DNA of 64,000 nt. It comes from Synechococcus sp. KORDI-52. GTDB lineage: Bacteria; Cyanobacteriota; Cyanobacteriia; PCC-6307; Cyanobiaceae. Position numbers and translations under genes: made by a program. Location: the NCBI RefSeq assembly GCF_000737595.1, contig NZ_CP006271.1:2046001-2110000 (forward strand), written 5' to 3'. Position 1 is the first letter of the stretch. Each line of letters begins with the position of its first letter. The notes beneath the pieces are model-generated. The model saw only the letters and a program-made list of their open reading frames with translations. It was not told the DNA's origin and made no database searches. Positions 50,341-59,519 of this stretch are shown piece after piece.

Positions 50341-51417
50341 TCAACCGATGGCGGGAGCCTGCAGAGCCACAGGAGTGGACTCCACAGCAGCCAGGTCGAG
50401 GGGGAAGTTGTGAGCGTTGCGCTCGTGCATCACTTCCATGCCGAGGTTGGCGCGGTTCAGCACATCAGCCCAGGTGTTCAGGACACGGCCCTGACCATCA
50501 AGGATGGACTGGTTGAAGTTGAAACCGTTCAGGTTGAAGGCCATGGTGCTGATGCCCATGGACGTGAACCAGATGCCAACGACAGGCCAGGCAGCCAGGA
50601 AGAAGTGAAGGCTGCGGCTGTTGTTGAAGGAGGCGTATTGGAAGATCAAGCGACCGAAGTAACCGTGGGCAGCCACGATGTTGTAGGTCTCTTCCTCTTG
50701 GCCGAACTTGTAGCCGTAGTTCTGGGACTCGCTCTCGGTGGTTTCACGCACCAGGGAGGAGGTCACCAGGGAGCCGTGCATGGCGGAGAACAGAGATCCA
50801 CCGAACACACCTGCGACACCCAGCATGTGGAAGGGGTGCATCAGGATGTTGTGCTCAGCCTGGAACACCAACATGAAGTTGAAGGTGCCAGAGATGCCCA
50901 GGGGCATGCCGTCAGAGAAGGAACCCTGACCGAAGGGGTAAACCAGGAAAACAGCGAAGGCGGCAGACAGCGGAGCGCTGTAAGCAACGCAGATCCAGGG
51001 ACGCATGCCAAGGCGGTAGGAGAGCTCCCACTGGCGACCCATGTAGGCGGAGATGCCGATCAGGAAGTGGAAGACCACCAGCTGGTAAGGACCGCCGTTG
51101 TACAGCCACTCATCGAGAGAAGCAGCTTCCCAGATGGGATAGAAGTGCAGGCCGATGGCGTTGGAGGAAGGAACAACAGCACCGGAGATGATGTTGTTGC
51201 CGTAGATGAAGGAACCAGCAACAGGTTCACGGATGCCGTCGATATCAACCGGGGGAGCGGCGATGAAGGCAATGATGAAGCAGATCGTGGCCGCCAGGAG
51301 GCAGGGAATCATCAGAACGCCGAACCAACCCACATAAATGCGGTTGTTGGTGTCGGTCACCCACTGACAAAAGGCTTCCCAGTTGCTCTGACGTCCGCTG
51401 CGAATTGCGGTGGACAT
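50341..51417 (-). CDS. psbA: Photosystem II D1 protein (D1:1 type)
   Basis: 358 residues from the ATG at 51417 ([13 protein letters not shown]); the frame extends upstream only as leader. D1 is the thylakoid reaction-centre subunit that carries the Mn cluster and QB site. Landmarks: [28 protein letters not shown], where the Gln corresponds to residue 130 of the standard numbering (one less here), the D1:1 form; [28 protein letters not shown] and [15 protein letters not shown] for the Mn and chlorophyll ligands. The chain ends 14 residues past the processing Ala with [14 protein letters not shown]. Full length and intact. Marine Synechococcus usually carry several psbA copies; this is the low-light copy by its Gln. 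Confidence 0.98.
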   Translation of the reverse strand: MSTAIRSGRQSNWEAFCQWVTDTNNRIYVGWFGVLMIPCLLAATICFIIAFIAAPPVDIDGIREPVAGSFIYGNNIISGAVVPSSNAIGLHFYPIWEAASLDEWLYNGGPYQLVVFHFLIGISAYMGRQWELSYRLGMRPWICVAYSAPLSAAFAVFLVYPFGQGSFSDGMPLGISGTFNFMLVFQAEHNILMHPFHMLGVAGVFGGSLFSAMHGSLVTSSLVRETTESESQNYGYKFGQEEETYNIVAAHGYFGRLIFQYASFNNSRSLHFFLAAWPVVGIWFTSMGISTMAFNLNGFNFNQSILDGQGRVLNTWADVLNRANLGMEVMHERNAHNFPLDLAAVESTPVALQAPAIG

Positions 51418-51439
51418 AGAAGAAAAGAAGACGTATGGA

Positions 51440-51497
51440 CCTCTCCCCAAAGAAGGGACAGGTGCATCAAGCTTATGGAGGGAACCTTCCGTTACAT
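51440..51497 (-). promoter_or_regulatory. psbA promoter and 5'-UTR hairpin
   Basis: On the minus strand, the leader has a stem CCTGTCCC with GGGGAGAGG (51462-51440, one mismatch) ending 22 nt before the ATG. A TAAGCT at 51475-51470 is a likely -10. A GTTACAT (51491-51497, plus-strand sense) overlaps the expected -35, one half of an RpaB (HLR1) site. The hairpin may be a PhotoRC-type leader element; I did not fold it beyond this stem. Confidence 0.42.
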
Positions 51498-51557
51498 GAG
51501 AACTCAACAATCAGAATCAGCTCTCAAAAAAACTTCATTAAGAACTTCATGAAGCCT

Positions 51558-52928
51558 TCATGAAGTTCCATGAAGCAGCCAATTTCTGGATTGCTGAACG
51601 AAGCCGTTCCAGTTCATTCGTTCCTCTTCTGCAGCCCGGGCGACCAGCAACGGGGCCTGCTGTTTAAACGCCACTAGATCAAGCTCGTCCACACCGGCGT
51701 TGATCGCCAGCCAATCCGCCATGGAACGGCCCACCACGCGGGTGAGATAGGCCGCACTGAGGGCCTGCATCGCACCAGCAATCAGCCAACTTCCCCCATC
51801 GAGCTTGGCCAGACCGAGCAAGGTCTGGCCAGTCCACTCCACCACGCCCTGGGCGAGGGCGACCCGCGCCAGCTGCGCCGCCGCTTCCCGGAGCACATCC
51901 GGCTGCAGCGACGTGCACCAGATCTCTCCCATCTCCTTGATCATCAAACCGTTCGCGACGGCGACGGCGAGGAGATCAAGGCTGGCAATGGGGGAGGCCA
52001 TCACAGAACCGGCCACCAGCCACTGGGTGCGCTGCTGGAGCTGAAGAAACCGATCTCGCCGGAGCGATTCCAGTTCGCGCTGCCAGCGCCGGTGCAGTTC
52101 CGCCAGAAGCCGGGGCCGTGTCTCGGCCGCAGCCTGTTTCAGCGAACGACGCAGAGGCGCAAGAGCAGACCGCAGCGAGAGCGATGGAGCCTCAACAAGA
52201 ATCCGGTCACGCCAACGCGCGGGAAGATCATCGCGAACAGCGGCAATGGCATCAGCCGTAGGCGCTTCCTGCCCTTCGGTAGCCAGAAGCAGCCAAGCAG
52301 GTTGGTCGGCCGGCACCTGCTGAAGCCAAAGCAGATCGGAGGCCAGCAAGGGCGCTTTCAGGCTGAACAGGATCAGATCCTGATCCACCAGCCCGCTGGG
52401 CCAGCAGCGGCTGCCGTCGTCGGTGGTCAAGGGGTGGCACAGCGACAGCGTCAGCGGCACAGAGCCCGCCAGGGAACGGCTGAAGTCGGCTTCGTTCGTT
52501 GCCAGAGAGACACCCAGGGCCACCATGGCAACGCGCACAGGAGTTTCTGCGCGTTCCACCACTGACTTCAGATCAGCGCGACGGGCCTGATCCGCAGCTG
52601 GCTGATGCTCAAAGCGCGCGAACTGATCCAGCACCTCCTGACATCGAGCCATCCATCCCTCCAGCGACACCGGTGCTGCGAATCGCGGCTGGCTTGGTTT
52701 GCGGCCGAGCCAGATCACCACGCCACCGGCAGCCAGAAGCCCCATCCCCCCACCGGGGAGATGCATCACATCACTGATCAGCCACTGGCCTGCAATCAGC
52801 CCAACTCCTGTCAGCGCCAAAGGCCGCAGGAGCGACGCCTGTGGCATCACCAGGTCTGGCAAGGAAGCCGGGAATTTCAAGAGAGACCCTGCTCGAGCAG
52901 TTGCCCTTCTTAGCTCAACCCACCCCAT
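51558..52928 (-). CDS. DUF697-like membrane protein
   Basis: 456 residues. Two hydrophobic segments near the start (about residues 36-75) are followed by a large soluble GTPase-like middle without P-loop motifs. A C-terminal DUF697 part (about 310-440) reads QQRTQWLVAGSVMASPIASLDLLAVAVANGLMIKEMGEIW, then LLGLAKLDGGSWLIAGAMQALSAAYLTRVVG. DUF697 modules occur with Era-like GTPases; here the GTPase part seems degenerate. Function unknown. After its stop, CTTCAT/ATGAAG pairs before seven T may end the transcript. Repeated CTTCATGAA-like units in this spot are partly its last codons. Confidence 0.72.
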   Translation of the reverse strand: MGWVELRRATARAGSLLKFPASLPDLVMPQASLLRPLALTGVGLIAGQWLISDVMHLPGGGMGLLAAGGVVIWLGRKPSQPRFAAPVSLEGWMARCQEVLDQFARFEHQPAADQARRADLKSVVERAETPVRVAMVALGVSLATNEADFSRSLAGSVPLTLSLCHPLTTDDGSRCWPSGLVDQDLILFSLKAPLLASDLLWLQQVPADQPAWLLLATEGQEAPTADAIAAVRDDLPARWRDRILVEAPSLSLRSALAPLRRSLKQAAAETRPRLLAELHRRWQRELESLRRDRFLQLQQRTQWLVAGSVMASPIASLDLLAVAVANGLMIKEMGEIWCTSLQPDVLREAAAQLARVALAQGVVEWTGQTLLGLAKLDGGSWLIAGAMQALSAAYLTRVVGRSMADWLAINAGVDELDLVAFKQQAPLLVARAAEEERMNWNGFVQQSRNWLLHGTS

Positions 52929-52992
52929 GGCACCAGATTTTCAGGTCAGAGGAACGACTTCTCCATAAGTTGGGAACAGGCCACGGACAGCC

Positions 52993-53919
52993 GTGACACA
53001 GAGTCATCCCATCGCGATCGTCGACAACCGCCAGGGGGTGCGCCGGGTTCTTTTGGTGGCCCTTGGCTTGAACATCGCCATGTCGCTTCTGAAACTGCTG
53101 GTGGGGGCCATGAGTGGATCCCTGGCGGTGATCGCGGATGGCATGCACAGCGCCACCGATGCTCTCTCCAGCCTGACGGGTCTGGTCACCAACAAGCTCT
53201 CCGATCCACAACCCGATCGCGATCACCCCTACGGCCATCGCAAATATGAGGCGGTAGGCGCCCTCGGCATTGCCGGTTTCATCCTGTTCACAGCCATCGA
53301 GATTCTGTTGCGTTCTGGGGAACGGCTTCTGGAGGGGCTTCCACCCATCCGTGTCACCGGGCAGGAGCTGGTGCTGCTCACGCTGGTGCTGGGATTCAAT
53401 CTCCTGCTCGCCGGCTATGAACTGCGGGAAGGTCGACGACTGAAGAGCAACCTGCTCAAGGCTGATGCTCGGCATGCAGCCAGTGATGTGTGGACCACCG
53501 TGGTGGTGCTGGTGGGCATGGCTGGGGCGGTTTGGTTGCAGGTGAACTGGCTCGACGTCGCACTGGCAATCCCCATGGCCCTGCTGCTGATCCGTGCCTG
53601 CGCGGAAGTGCTCCGGGGGACCTTGCCCTGGCTTGTGGACCACATGGCAGTGGCACCAGAGGCCATCTATGCCGAAGCGATGGCAACCGGCGGCGTGATG
53701 AACTGCCACGACATCGCCAGCCGAGGGGTTCTGGGGCAGCAGGTGTTCATTGAAATGCACATGGTTGTTGATGCCGACGACCTCACGACGGCGCACCAGA
53801 TCACCGAAAGGGTGGAAGAGCGCTTGGAGACAGCCTTCGGCCCCGTGCGGTGCACCATCCACCTGGAACCCAAGGACTACGTGGAGGACGGGATCACCTA
53901 CTGCGGTGCCCATGGCTGA
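52993..53919 (+). CDS. Cation diffusion facilitator (CDF) metal exporter
   Basis: 308 residues from GTG at 52993. Six spans. The metal site is seen as DGMHSATD in TM2 (Asp-x2-His-x3-Asp) and HAASDVW in TM5 (His-x3-Asp), which fits Zn/Mn-type CDF transporters. GSLAVIADGMHS matches the family signature. A C-terminal soluble dimer domain (about 210-308) includes MEMHMVVDADDLTTAHQITE. It exports divalent metal, most likely Mn or Zn, from the cytoplasm. The next gene starts 8 bp inside its stop region. Confidence 0.9.
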   Translation: MTQSHPIAIVDNRQGVRRVLLVALGLNIAMSLLKLLVGAMSGSLAVIADGMHSATDALSSLTGLVTNKLSDPQPDRDHPYGHRKYEAVGALGIAGFILFTAIEILLRSGERLLEGLPPIRVTGQELVLLTLVLGFNLLLAGYELREGRRLKSNLLKADARHAASDVWTTVVVLVGMAGAVWLQVNWLDVALAIPMALLLIRACAEVLRGTLPWLVDHMAVAPEAIYAEAMATGGVMNCHDIASRGVLGQQVFIEMHMVVDADDLTTAHQITERVEERLETAFGPVRCTIHLEPKDYVEDGITYCGAHG

Positions 53920-54439
53920 AGCTGATGCCCTCACGATGGAGCTCGCCGGACTGACCGAGCGTCAGCAGAGGGGTCTGATTGACGTGCTCGATGAAATCCG
54001 CCATGCCGATGGCTGGTCTTGGCAACTACCGGTCTTGCTGCGGAATCGCTGCTGGCTGCGGCTGTCACGCATACCTCTCAACGAACTGCATCACCTGTTC
54101 CCCCCGGATGGGCGCGATGAAGCGCCGGAACTGATGCAGTACCGGCGGTTGCTGCACCAGGGAGTAGATCCACTCCTGGCCCAGCAGAGCTGCTGGCAGG
54201 ACTTCGGCATGGAGGACTGCCAGAGGGCGCTGCAGGCGTACTGGCGCAGCCGCGACACTGCGATCCACGGATGGACGGCCCAGCGGTACAGACAGCTGGT
54301 GAGCAGCTACCGCGAACGGATTGAACGGAAGATCACGACTGTGCCGATGCTGGTGCTCGCACGGAAAAACAGCCTTGAAAACCACCGGTTGCTCTGGATC
54401 ACTGAAAACACTCCGGTGATGCGTCACACTTGCGCCTGA
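53912..54439 (+). CDS. Hypothetical protein
   Basis: 175 residues from ATG at 53912, overlapping the CDF stop by 8 bp; the open frame upstream runs through the CDF gene and is rejected. Helical (MELAGLTERQQRGLIDVLDE), Trp/Arg-rich (VLLRNRCWLRLSRIPLNELH), ending in a basic region. No family recognised. Translational coupling to the exporter is likely. Confidence 0.68.
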   Translation: MAEADALTMELAGLTERQQRGLIDVLDEIRHADGWSWQLPVLLRNRCWLRLSRIPLNELHHLFPPDGRDEAPELMQYRRLLHQGVDPLLAQQSCWQDFGMEDCQRALQAYWRSRDTAIHGWTAQRYRQLVSSYRERIERKITTVPMLVLARKNSLENHRLLWITENTPVMRHTCA

Positions 54440-54455
54440 TTCCAGGCCATGGGCC

Positions 54456-54986
54456 ATGAGTGATTCCTACAGCGATCCCCAACACCAGGGGGGACAGGGA
54501 GACGGCGGCCGCGACGGTCAACGCCTTCGCAGCAACCGTGGCGGTGGCCGCGAAGGCGGAGGTTTTCGCATCCGTCTGAGTGACAACGAAATGCGCTCGG
54601 CAAGGGCACTTCAGGAGGCCTTCAATCTTCGATCCACCGTTGCCGTCCTGGGTTTCGCCGTCCGCAGCCTTGGCCAGATGCTGGAAGACGGCCAACTTGA
54701 CGCCCTGATCGAGCAGCAACGCAATCAACCGGCCCGGGGTGGCCGGCGTGATGGCGGCGGTCGTGATGGCGGCGGTCGCGGACGTCGGTTTGATGACGAG
54801 CGCGGAAACCGTGGCTCCCGTCCGAACCCCTTCGCTCGGCCGGCTAAACCCCAGCCTGAAGCTCAGGCAGAACCGCTGACAGAGCCGGGGTCCGAACCCG
54901 AAGCGTCCCCAAGCGACGACGCCAGTACAGCCCCTGTTGCGGACGTGTCCACGGACGACATCAAAACTGAAGCAACCGAGGGCTGA
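54456..54986 (+). CDS. Gly/Arg-rich protein with a small helical core
   Basis: 176 residues. The N-terminal 35 residues and the part after about 95 are low in complexity, with repeats GGGRDGGG and RGG. Between them is a helical core (RIRLSDNEMRSARALQEAFN, STVAVLGFAVRSLGQMLEDG). The C-terminus is acidic (SEPEASPSDDAS). RGG tails bind RNA or drive condensation in other proteins. Its position just before trpS, 3 bp apart, is operon-like. Function unknown. Confidence 0.65.
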   Translation: MSDSYSDPQHQGGQGDGGRDGQRLRSNRGGGREGGGFRIRLSDNEMRSARALQEAFNLRSTVAVLGFAVRSLGQMLEDGQLDALIEQQRNQPARGGRRDGGGRDGGGRGRRFDDERGNRGSRPNPFARPAKPQPEAQAEPLTEPGSEPEASPSDDASTAPVADVSTDDIKTEATEG

Positions 54987-54989
54987 TCG

Positions 54990-56003
54990 ATGAACCGGCC
55001 AAGGGTTCTTTCCGGGGTGCAACCGACCGGAGCACTGCATCTCGGCAATTGGCTGGGTGCCATTCGCAACTGGGTTGACCTACAGGACACCCACGACACC
55101 TTCGTCTGTGTCGTGGATCTCCACGCCATCACCGTTCCCCATGAGCCCAGCCATCTTGCTGAAAACACCCGCTCCACGGCTGCGCTCTACCTGGCCTGTG
55201 GGATGGATCCCAGGCGCTGCTCGGTGTTTGTGCAGAGCCAGGTGGCAGCCCACAGTGAACTCTGCTGGCTGCTGAATTGCGTCACACCACTCAACTGGCT
55301 GGAGCGGATGATCCAGTTCAAGGAAAAAGCGGTGAAGCAGGGGGACAACGTATCCGTTGGCCTGCTGGATTATCCAGTTCTGATGGCTGCCGACATCCTT
55401 CTCTATGACGCGGACCTGGTGCCCGTCGGTGAAGATCAGAAGCAGCATCTCGAACTGGCGCGTGATATCGCCCAGCAGCGCATCAATGCCCGCTTCGGCG
55501 ACAAGGACACCCCGGTGCTCAAGGTTCCGAAACCGTTGATCCTCAAGGAAGGAGCTCGGGTCATGAGCCTGACCGATGGTCGCAGCAAGATGAGCAAAAG
55601 TGATCCGAACGAGGGAAGTCGCATCACGCTCCTGGACCCTCCTGAACTGATCACCAAAAAGATCAAACGTGCCAAAACCGATCCCGAGCGTGGCTTGGAA
55701 TTCGGAAACCCGGAGCGGCCGGAAACCGACAACCTGCTGGGGCTCTACGCGATCCTCAGCGGCAAGGGCAGGGAGCAGGCCGCCTGCGAATGCGCCGAAA
55801 TGGGATGGGGGCAGTTCAAGCCGCTGCTGGCCGATGCCACCGTGAACGCCCTCGAGCCCATCCAGGCGCGCTACGGAGAACTGATGCGCGACCCCGCTGA
55901 ACTCGACCAGGTGCTGAGCGAGGGACGCGAGAAGGCCGAAACCGTGGCCAACGCCACGCTGGAACGTGTTCGCGAGGCCCTGGGCTTTGCCCGGCGAGCC
56001 TGA
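54990..56003 (+). CDS. trpS: Tryptophanyl-tRNA synthetase
   Basis: 337 residues, full length. Class I marks: the HIGH-like ALHLGNWLG near residue 14 and KMSKSDPNEGSR near residue 200. GVQPTGALHLGN, HSELCWLLNCVTP and LMAADILLYDADLVPVGEDQ fit bacterial TrpRS. It charges tRNA-Trp in the cytoplasm. Start is the ATG at 54990, 3 bp after the RGG-protein stop. Confidence 0.96.
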   Translation: MNRPRVLSGVQPTGALHLGNWLGAIRNWVDLQDTHDTFVCVVDLHAITVPHEPSHLAENTRSTAALYLACGMDPRRCSVFVQSQVAAHSELCWLLNCVTPLNWLERMIQFKEKAVKQGDNVSVGLLDYPVLMAADILLYDADLVPVGEDQKQHLELARDIAQQRINARFGDKDTPVLKVPKPLILKEGARVMSLTDGRSKMSKSDPNEGSRITLLDPPELITKKIKRAKTDPERGLEFGNPERPETDNLLGLYAILSGKGREQAACECAEMGWGQFKPLLADATVNALEPIQARYGELMRDPAELDQVLSEGREKAETVANATLERVREALGFARRA

Positions 56004-56103
56004 TTGCCCTTGAAGAAAACCATCAGCTGCTCTTATCAATGCGCCGGGCAGGATCTCGCGCAGCGACCTAAGTAATTAGACGGAGACAACCCCAGTGACA
56101 GCG

Positions 56104-56123
56104 GAGAGTCTCGCAAGACTCTC
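56104..56123. promoter_or_regulatory. 8-bp perfect hairpin upstream of the lysozyme-like gene
   Basis: GAGAGTCT, CGCA loop, AGACTCTC. There is no T run after it, so it is not a terminator. It may be an operator or a leader structure. Confidence 0.3.
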
Positions 56124-56228
56124 ACCATTCTCTCAGCTGCCTAGACACAACACGGCAGACACGTCAACCCCACAAGCGCCGGCCTCGCATCCAGACCTTG
56201 TGGGCCAGCACTGTGACCGTCCACCCGA

Positions 56229-56912
56229 TTGTTGTGCGTGCATCGTCTTCTGTCTGCGTCCAGCCCAGCCACGCGTTGGAACCGACCTCTTATCGGTGCA
56301 GCTCTGAGCGCGGGAATGATTCTGTGCGCTGGAGCCTCTCAGCCCCGCCAGAGCGTTCAGCCAGTCGCCGCATCCGTTGAAGAAGACGCCCCCAGCAGCC
56401 GTGCCCACCTCGCGTCCGGCAACGAAGGAGGGCGCTATGAGCTGACCCCAGAGCGTCGAGCACTGCTCAACACCATCCGCTACGCCGAAGGCACCTGGAA
56501 AGATGGCGAAGACAAGGGCTATCAGATCATGTATGGCGGCGGGCAGTTCCAGGATCTGACCCGCCATCCCGAGCAGGTGGTCGTCAAGCGCTACTCCAGC
56601 GCCGCAGCGGGTGCATATCAGTTCCTCCCCAAGACCTGGAAAGGAGTGGCGCGGGAACTCAAGTTGGCCAGCTTCGAACCCAAGCACCAGGATCAGGCCG
56701 CCCTGCACCTTGCCGAGCGACGGGGCGCACTTGAGGACATTGACCGGCAAGGGCTGACCAAAGACGCCATGGCAAAACTGGCACCCGAATGGGCATCCTT
56801 CCCGACCAAAGCCGGCCGCTCTGCCTACGGCCAACCCGTCAAGAGTCATCAGGAGTTGGCGAGCTTCTACAGCAGCAACCTGCGCCAGCTTCGCAATCAG
56901 CTGGGAGCCTGA
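56229..56912 (+). CDS. Phage-lysozyme-like (lambda R type) secreted muramidase
   Basis: 227 residues from TTG at 56229; a start a few codons later (GTG) is possible. A signal-like segment (IGAALSAGMILCAGAS) precedes the enzyme domain (about 75-227). Family marks: LLNTIRYAEGTW with the catalytic Glu, DKGYQIMYGGGQF, RHPEQVV, then SSAAAGAYQFLPKTWKGVA, typical of COG4678 phage muramidases that cleave peptidoglycan glycans as lytic transglycosylases. No holin or spanin is near, so this is a domesticated wall enzyme rather than a live lysis cassette (inference). Confidence 0.8.
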   Translation: MLCVHRLLSASSPATRWNRPLIGAALSAGMILCAGASQPRQSVQPVAASVEEDAPSSRAHLASGNEGGRYELTPERRALLNTIRYAEGTWKDGEDKGYQIMYGGGQFQDLTRHPEQVVVKRYSSAAAGAYQFLPKTWKGVARELKLASFEPKHQDQAALHLAERRGALEDIDRQGLTKDAMAKLAPEWASFPTKAGRSAYGQPVKSHQELASFYSSNLRQLRNQLGA

Positions 56913-57253
56913 GGAGAGCGGAACTCCCCCAACCTCGCAGCCAGGGCCCACACCTCCGTGACCAAACCATGCCAGGGATTCATCACCTCCATGGAGACGG
57001 CCATGGGCTGCGTTGATGCAGCCACAAGCGAACGTGTTGCAGCAATGGCCTTCTTGCCGTCCTGCAGCCGCTCCTCCATGCGTCGGCGCTCCTGCAACGG
57101 CATCACCTCCTCCGGACAGGCCTGCAACAGCTCCTCGCCGCGCTGAAACCAATGCTCGAAGTCATCCAGCAGGGATGTCAGCAACTCATCCAAAAGTGCG
57201 CCAGCTTCCTGATTGGTTGACTCACCCACCTGGTGCCCTCGGGTCTCGCCCAT
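56897..57253 (-). CDS. DUF2605 family protein
   Basis: 118 residues. Family pattern: LLDELLTSLLDDFEHWFQRG, then EEVMPLQERRRMEERLQDGK and AVSMEVMNPWHGLVTEVWAL. DUF2605 is restricted to cyanobacteria and has no known role. It overlaps the end of the lysozyme gene by 16 bp and is divergent from thrS. Confidence 0.85.
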   Translation of the reverse strand: MGETRGHQVGESTNQEAGALLDELLTSLLDDFEHWFQRGEELLQACPEEVMPLQERRRMEERLQDGKKAIAATRSLVAASTQPMAVSMEVMNPWHGLVTEVWALAARLGEFRSPQAPS

Positions 57254-57256
57254 AGG

Positions 57257-59092
57257 ATGGCGGGCCCTGAACCTGAACCGGTGAGCAGCGCTGCAGCAAC
57301 CACCCCAGCCCCTTCAGCACCGGTGGTTCTGCCCAAGACCAGCGAAAGCGATCAACTGCTGAAGATTCGACACTCCATGAGCCATGTGATGGCCATGGCA
57401 GTGCAGCAGTTGTTTCCCAAGGCACGCGTCACCATCGGCCCCTGGACCGAAACAGGTTTTTATTACGACTTCGACAATCCCGATCCCTTCACCGAGGCCG
57501 ACATGAAGGCGATCAAGAAAGGGATGATCAAGATCATCAACAAGAAGCTTCCGCTCGAGCGTGTCGAAGTGACGCGCGCCGAAGCAGAAAGCAAGATCAA
57601 GGCCCAGAACGAGCCCTACAAGCTCGAAATTCTTGAAGGACTGCAGGAGCCGATCACCCTCTACACCCTCGGTGAACAGTGGTGGGATCTCTGTGCTGGC
57701 CCGCACGTGGAGCACACGGGTCAGCTCAACGCCAAGGCCTTTGAGCTGGAGAGCGTCGCGGGAGCCTACTGGCGCGGCGATGAAACCAAGGCGCAACTGC
57801 AACGCATCTACGGCACGGCCTGGGAAACCCCGGAACAGCTGGCGGAGCACAAGCGACGTAAGGAAGAGGCCCTTCGCCGCGACCATCGCCGCATCGGCAA
57901 GGACCTTGACCTCTTCTCCATCGAGGATGAGGCTGGGGCCGGCCTGGTGTTCTGGCACCCCCGCGGTGCCCGCATGCGCCTGTTGATCGAGGAGTTCTGG
58001 CGCCAGGCCCACTTCGAGGGCGGATACGAGCTCCTATACACCCCCCACGTGGCGGACATCAGCCTCTGGAAGACCTCAGGCCACCTCGACTTCTACGCCG
58101 AGAGCATGTTCGGCCCGATGGAGGTGGACGAGCGGGAGTACCAGCTCAAGCCGATGAACTGCCCGTTCCACGTGCTCACCTACGCCAGCAAACTGCGCAG
58201 CTACCGGGAACTGCCGATCCGCTGGGCGGAGCTTGGAACGGTGTATCGCTACGAGCGCCCCGGAGTGATGCACGGTCTGATGCGGGTGCGGGGCTTCACC
58301 CAGGACGATGCCCATGTGTTCTGCCTGCCCGAACAGATCAGCGACGAGATCCTGAAGATCCTCGATCTCACCGAACGGATCCTCTCCGCCTTCGATTTCA
58401 GCAGCTACGAGATCAACCTCTCCACCCGCCCCGAAAAGTCCATCGGCGATGACGCTGTGTGGGACCTGGCCACCAAGGGACTGATTGAAGCCCTGGAGCG
58501 CAAGGGTTGGGCCTACAAAATCGATGAGGGCGGCGGTGCCTTCTACGGCCCGAAAATCGACCTCAAGATCGAAGACGCCATCGGCCGGATGTGGCAGTGC
58601 TCCACCATCCAGTTGGATTTCAACCTGCCGGAACGCTTCGAGCTCGACTACATCGCCGCCGACGGCAGCAAGCAGCGGCCGATCATGATTCACCGCGCCA
58701 TCTTCGGTTCGCTGGAGCGGTTCTTCGGGATCATGACCGAGAACTACGCCGGCGATTACCCCTTCTGGCTGGCCCCCGAGCAGGTGCGTCTGCTTCCGGT
58801 CACCGACGAGGTGCAGCCCTACGCCGAACACGTGTTGGACCAACTCACCAAAGCTGGCGTTCGCGCCACGATCGACCGCAGCGGTGACCGGCTCGGCAAG
58901 TTGATCCGTACCGGCGAACAGATGAAAATCCCTGTGCTGGCGGTCATCGGTGCCAAGGAAGCCGAGCAGAACGCCGTGAGCCTTCGCAGCCGACGGGACG
59001 GTGACATTGGGGTCACAGCGGTGGCTGAACTGCTCAATGCAGCCAAGAGCGCGAACAGCCAGCGCGCCGCAGGCCTGGAGCTGAACCAATGA
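57257..59092 (+). CDS. thrS: Threonyl-tRNA synthetase (no TGS domain)
   Basis: 611 residues from ATG at 57257; the frame opens 8 codons earlier. Class II synthetase. The editing domain is present with HSMSHVMAM (HxxxH) and CAGPH (CxxxH), which clears Ser from tRNA-Thr. The catalytic domain has MNCPFHV with the zinc Cys, RYERPGVMHGLMRVRGFTQDDAH, and the anticodon domain at the end (about 510-600). The N-terminal TGS domain of many bacterial ThrRS is missing, so residue 1 leads almost directly into editing. It overlaps the next ORF as ATGA. Confidence 0.95.
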   Translation: MAGPEPEPVSSAAATTPAPSAPVVLPKTSESDQLLKIRHSMSHVMAMAVQQLFPKARVTIGPWTETGFYYDFDNPDPFTEADMKAIKKGMIKIINKKLPLERVEVTRAEAESKIKAQNEPYKLEILEGLQEPITLYTLGEQWWDLCAGPHVEHTGQLNAKAFELESVAGAYWRGDETKAQLQRIYGTAWETPEQLAEHKRRKEEALRRDHRRIGKDLDLFSIEDEAGAGLVFWHPRGARMRLLIEEFWRQAHFEGGYELLYTPHVADISLWKTSGHLDFYAESMFGPMEVDEREYQLKPMNCPFHVLTYASKLRSYRELPIRWAELGTVYRYERPGVMHGLMRVRGFTQDDAHVFCLPEQISDEILKILDLTERILSAFDFSSYEINLSTRPEKSIGDDAVWDLATKGLIEALERKGWAYKIDEGGGAFYGPKIDLKIEDAIGRMWQCSTIQLDFNLPERFELDYIAADGSKQRPIMIHRAIFGSLERFFGIMTENYAGDYPFWLAPEQVRLLPVTDEVQPYAEHVLDQLTKAGVRATIDRSGDRLGKLIRTGEQMKIPVLAVIGAKEAEQNAVSLRSRRDGDIGVTAVAELLNAAKSANSQRAAGLELNQ

Positions 59093-59484
59093 CGGATTCC
59101 CCTGTGCAGCACCTGGCCGATCTCGCCCGCTTGCGGGGAGCGCCGGAGTTGCTTCCCCAGATCAGAAACAAGCTGCGAGGAGAACTCGATCAGGCGATGG
59201 CCAAGGCCAGCTGGTTCACCATCGGCATCATGGCCCCGTCCAGAGAGCAGGCCCTCACGGCGCTGCGCAGCCTCGAGCAAAGCCAACAGTGGGAGCCGCT
59301 TGAGCTCGTCGACAGCCCCGAGGAGCAGGGCCCTGTTTTCCTGAAAGCCAACCAGAAGGGGGGCACGATCCGCATTCGGATCGAGCACGGCCTTGGCGAA
59401 GGAATTCTGATCAGTGGCCACGGTGACGACGACACCACGCCAAGCACCACCTGGGGACCACTTCCACTGGACTTCTTCTCGTGA
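59089..59484 (+). CDS. Conserved cyanobacterial protein (possibly DUF1824)
   Basis: 131 residues. Coupled to thrS (ATGA). An alpha-helical first half (HLADLARLRGAPELLPQIRN) and a beta-rich second half with KANQKGGTIRIRIEHGLGEG and ILISGHGDDD match the pattern I associate with DUF1824, though that name is from memory. Soluble; function unknown. Confidence 0.7.
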   Translation: MTDSPVQHLADLARLRGAPELLPQIRNKLRGELDQAMAKASWFTIGIMAPSREQALTALRSLEQSQQWEPLELVDSPEEQGPVFLKANQKGGTIRIRIEHGLGEGILISGHGDDDTTPSTTWGPLPLDFFS

Positions 59485-59519
59485 GCAAACCACGCTGTTA
59501 GGAGTTGTCGCAGCCCTGG

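Noticed and set aside
50308-51552. 414-codon open frame on the plus strand
   Set aside because: It is the antisense shadow of psbA. Its Gly/His/Glu-rich translation has no family signs, while the minus strand gives intact D1.
51541-51590. Operator made of CTTCATGAA repeats upstream of psbA
   Set aside because: Part of the repeat set is the last codons of the DUF697 gene, and the rest forms a plausible terminator stem before seven T. It is also about 75 bp or more upstream of the likely psbA promoter.
58076-59089. 337-codon minus-strand frame opposite thrS
   Set aside because: Shadow of a conserved synthetase gene; the same applies to the long antisense frames opposite trpS (55080-56039) and ndhD (61853-62626).
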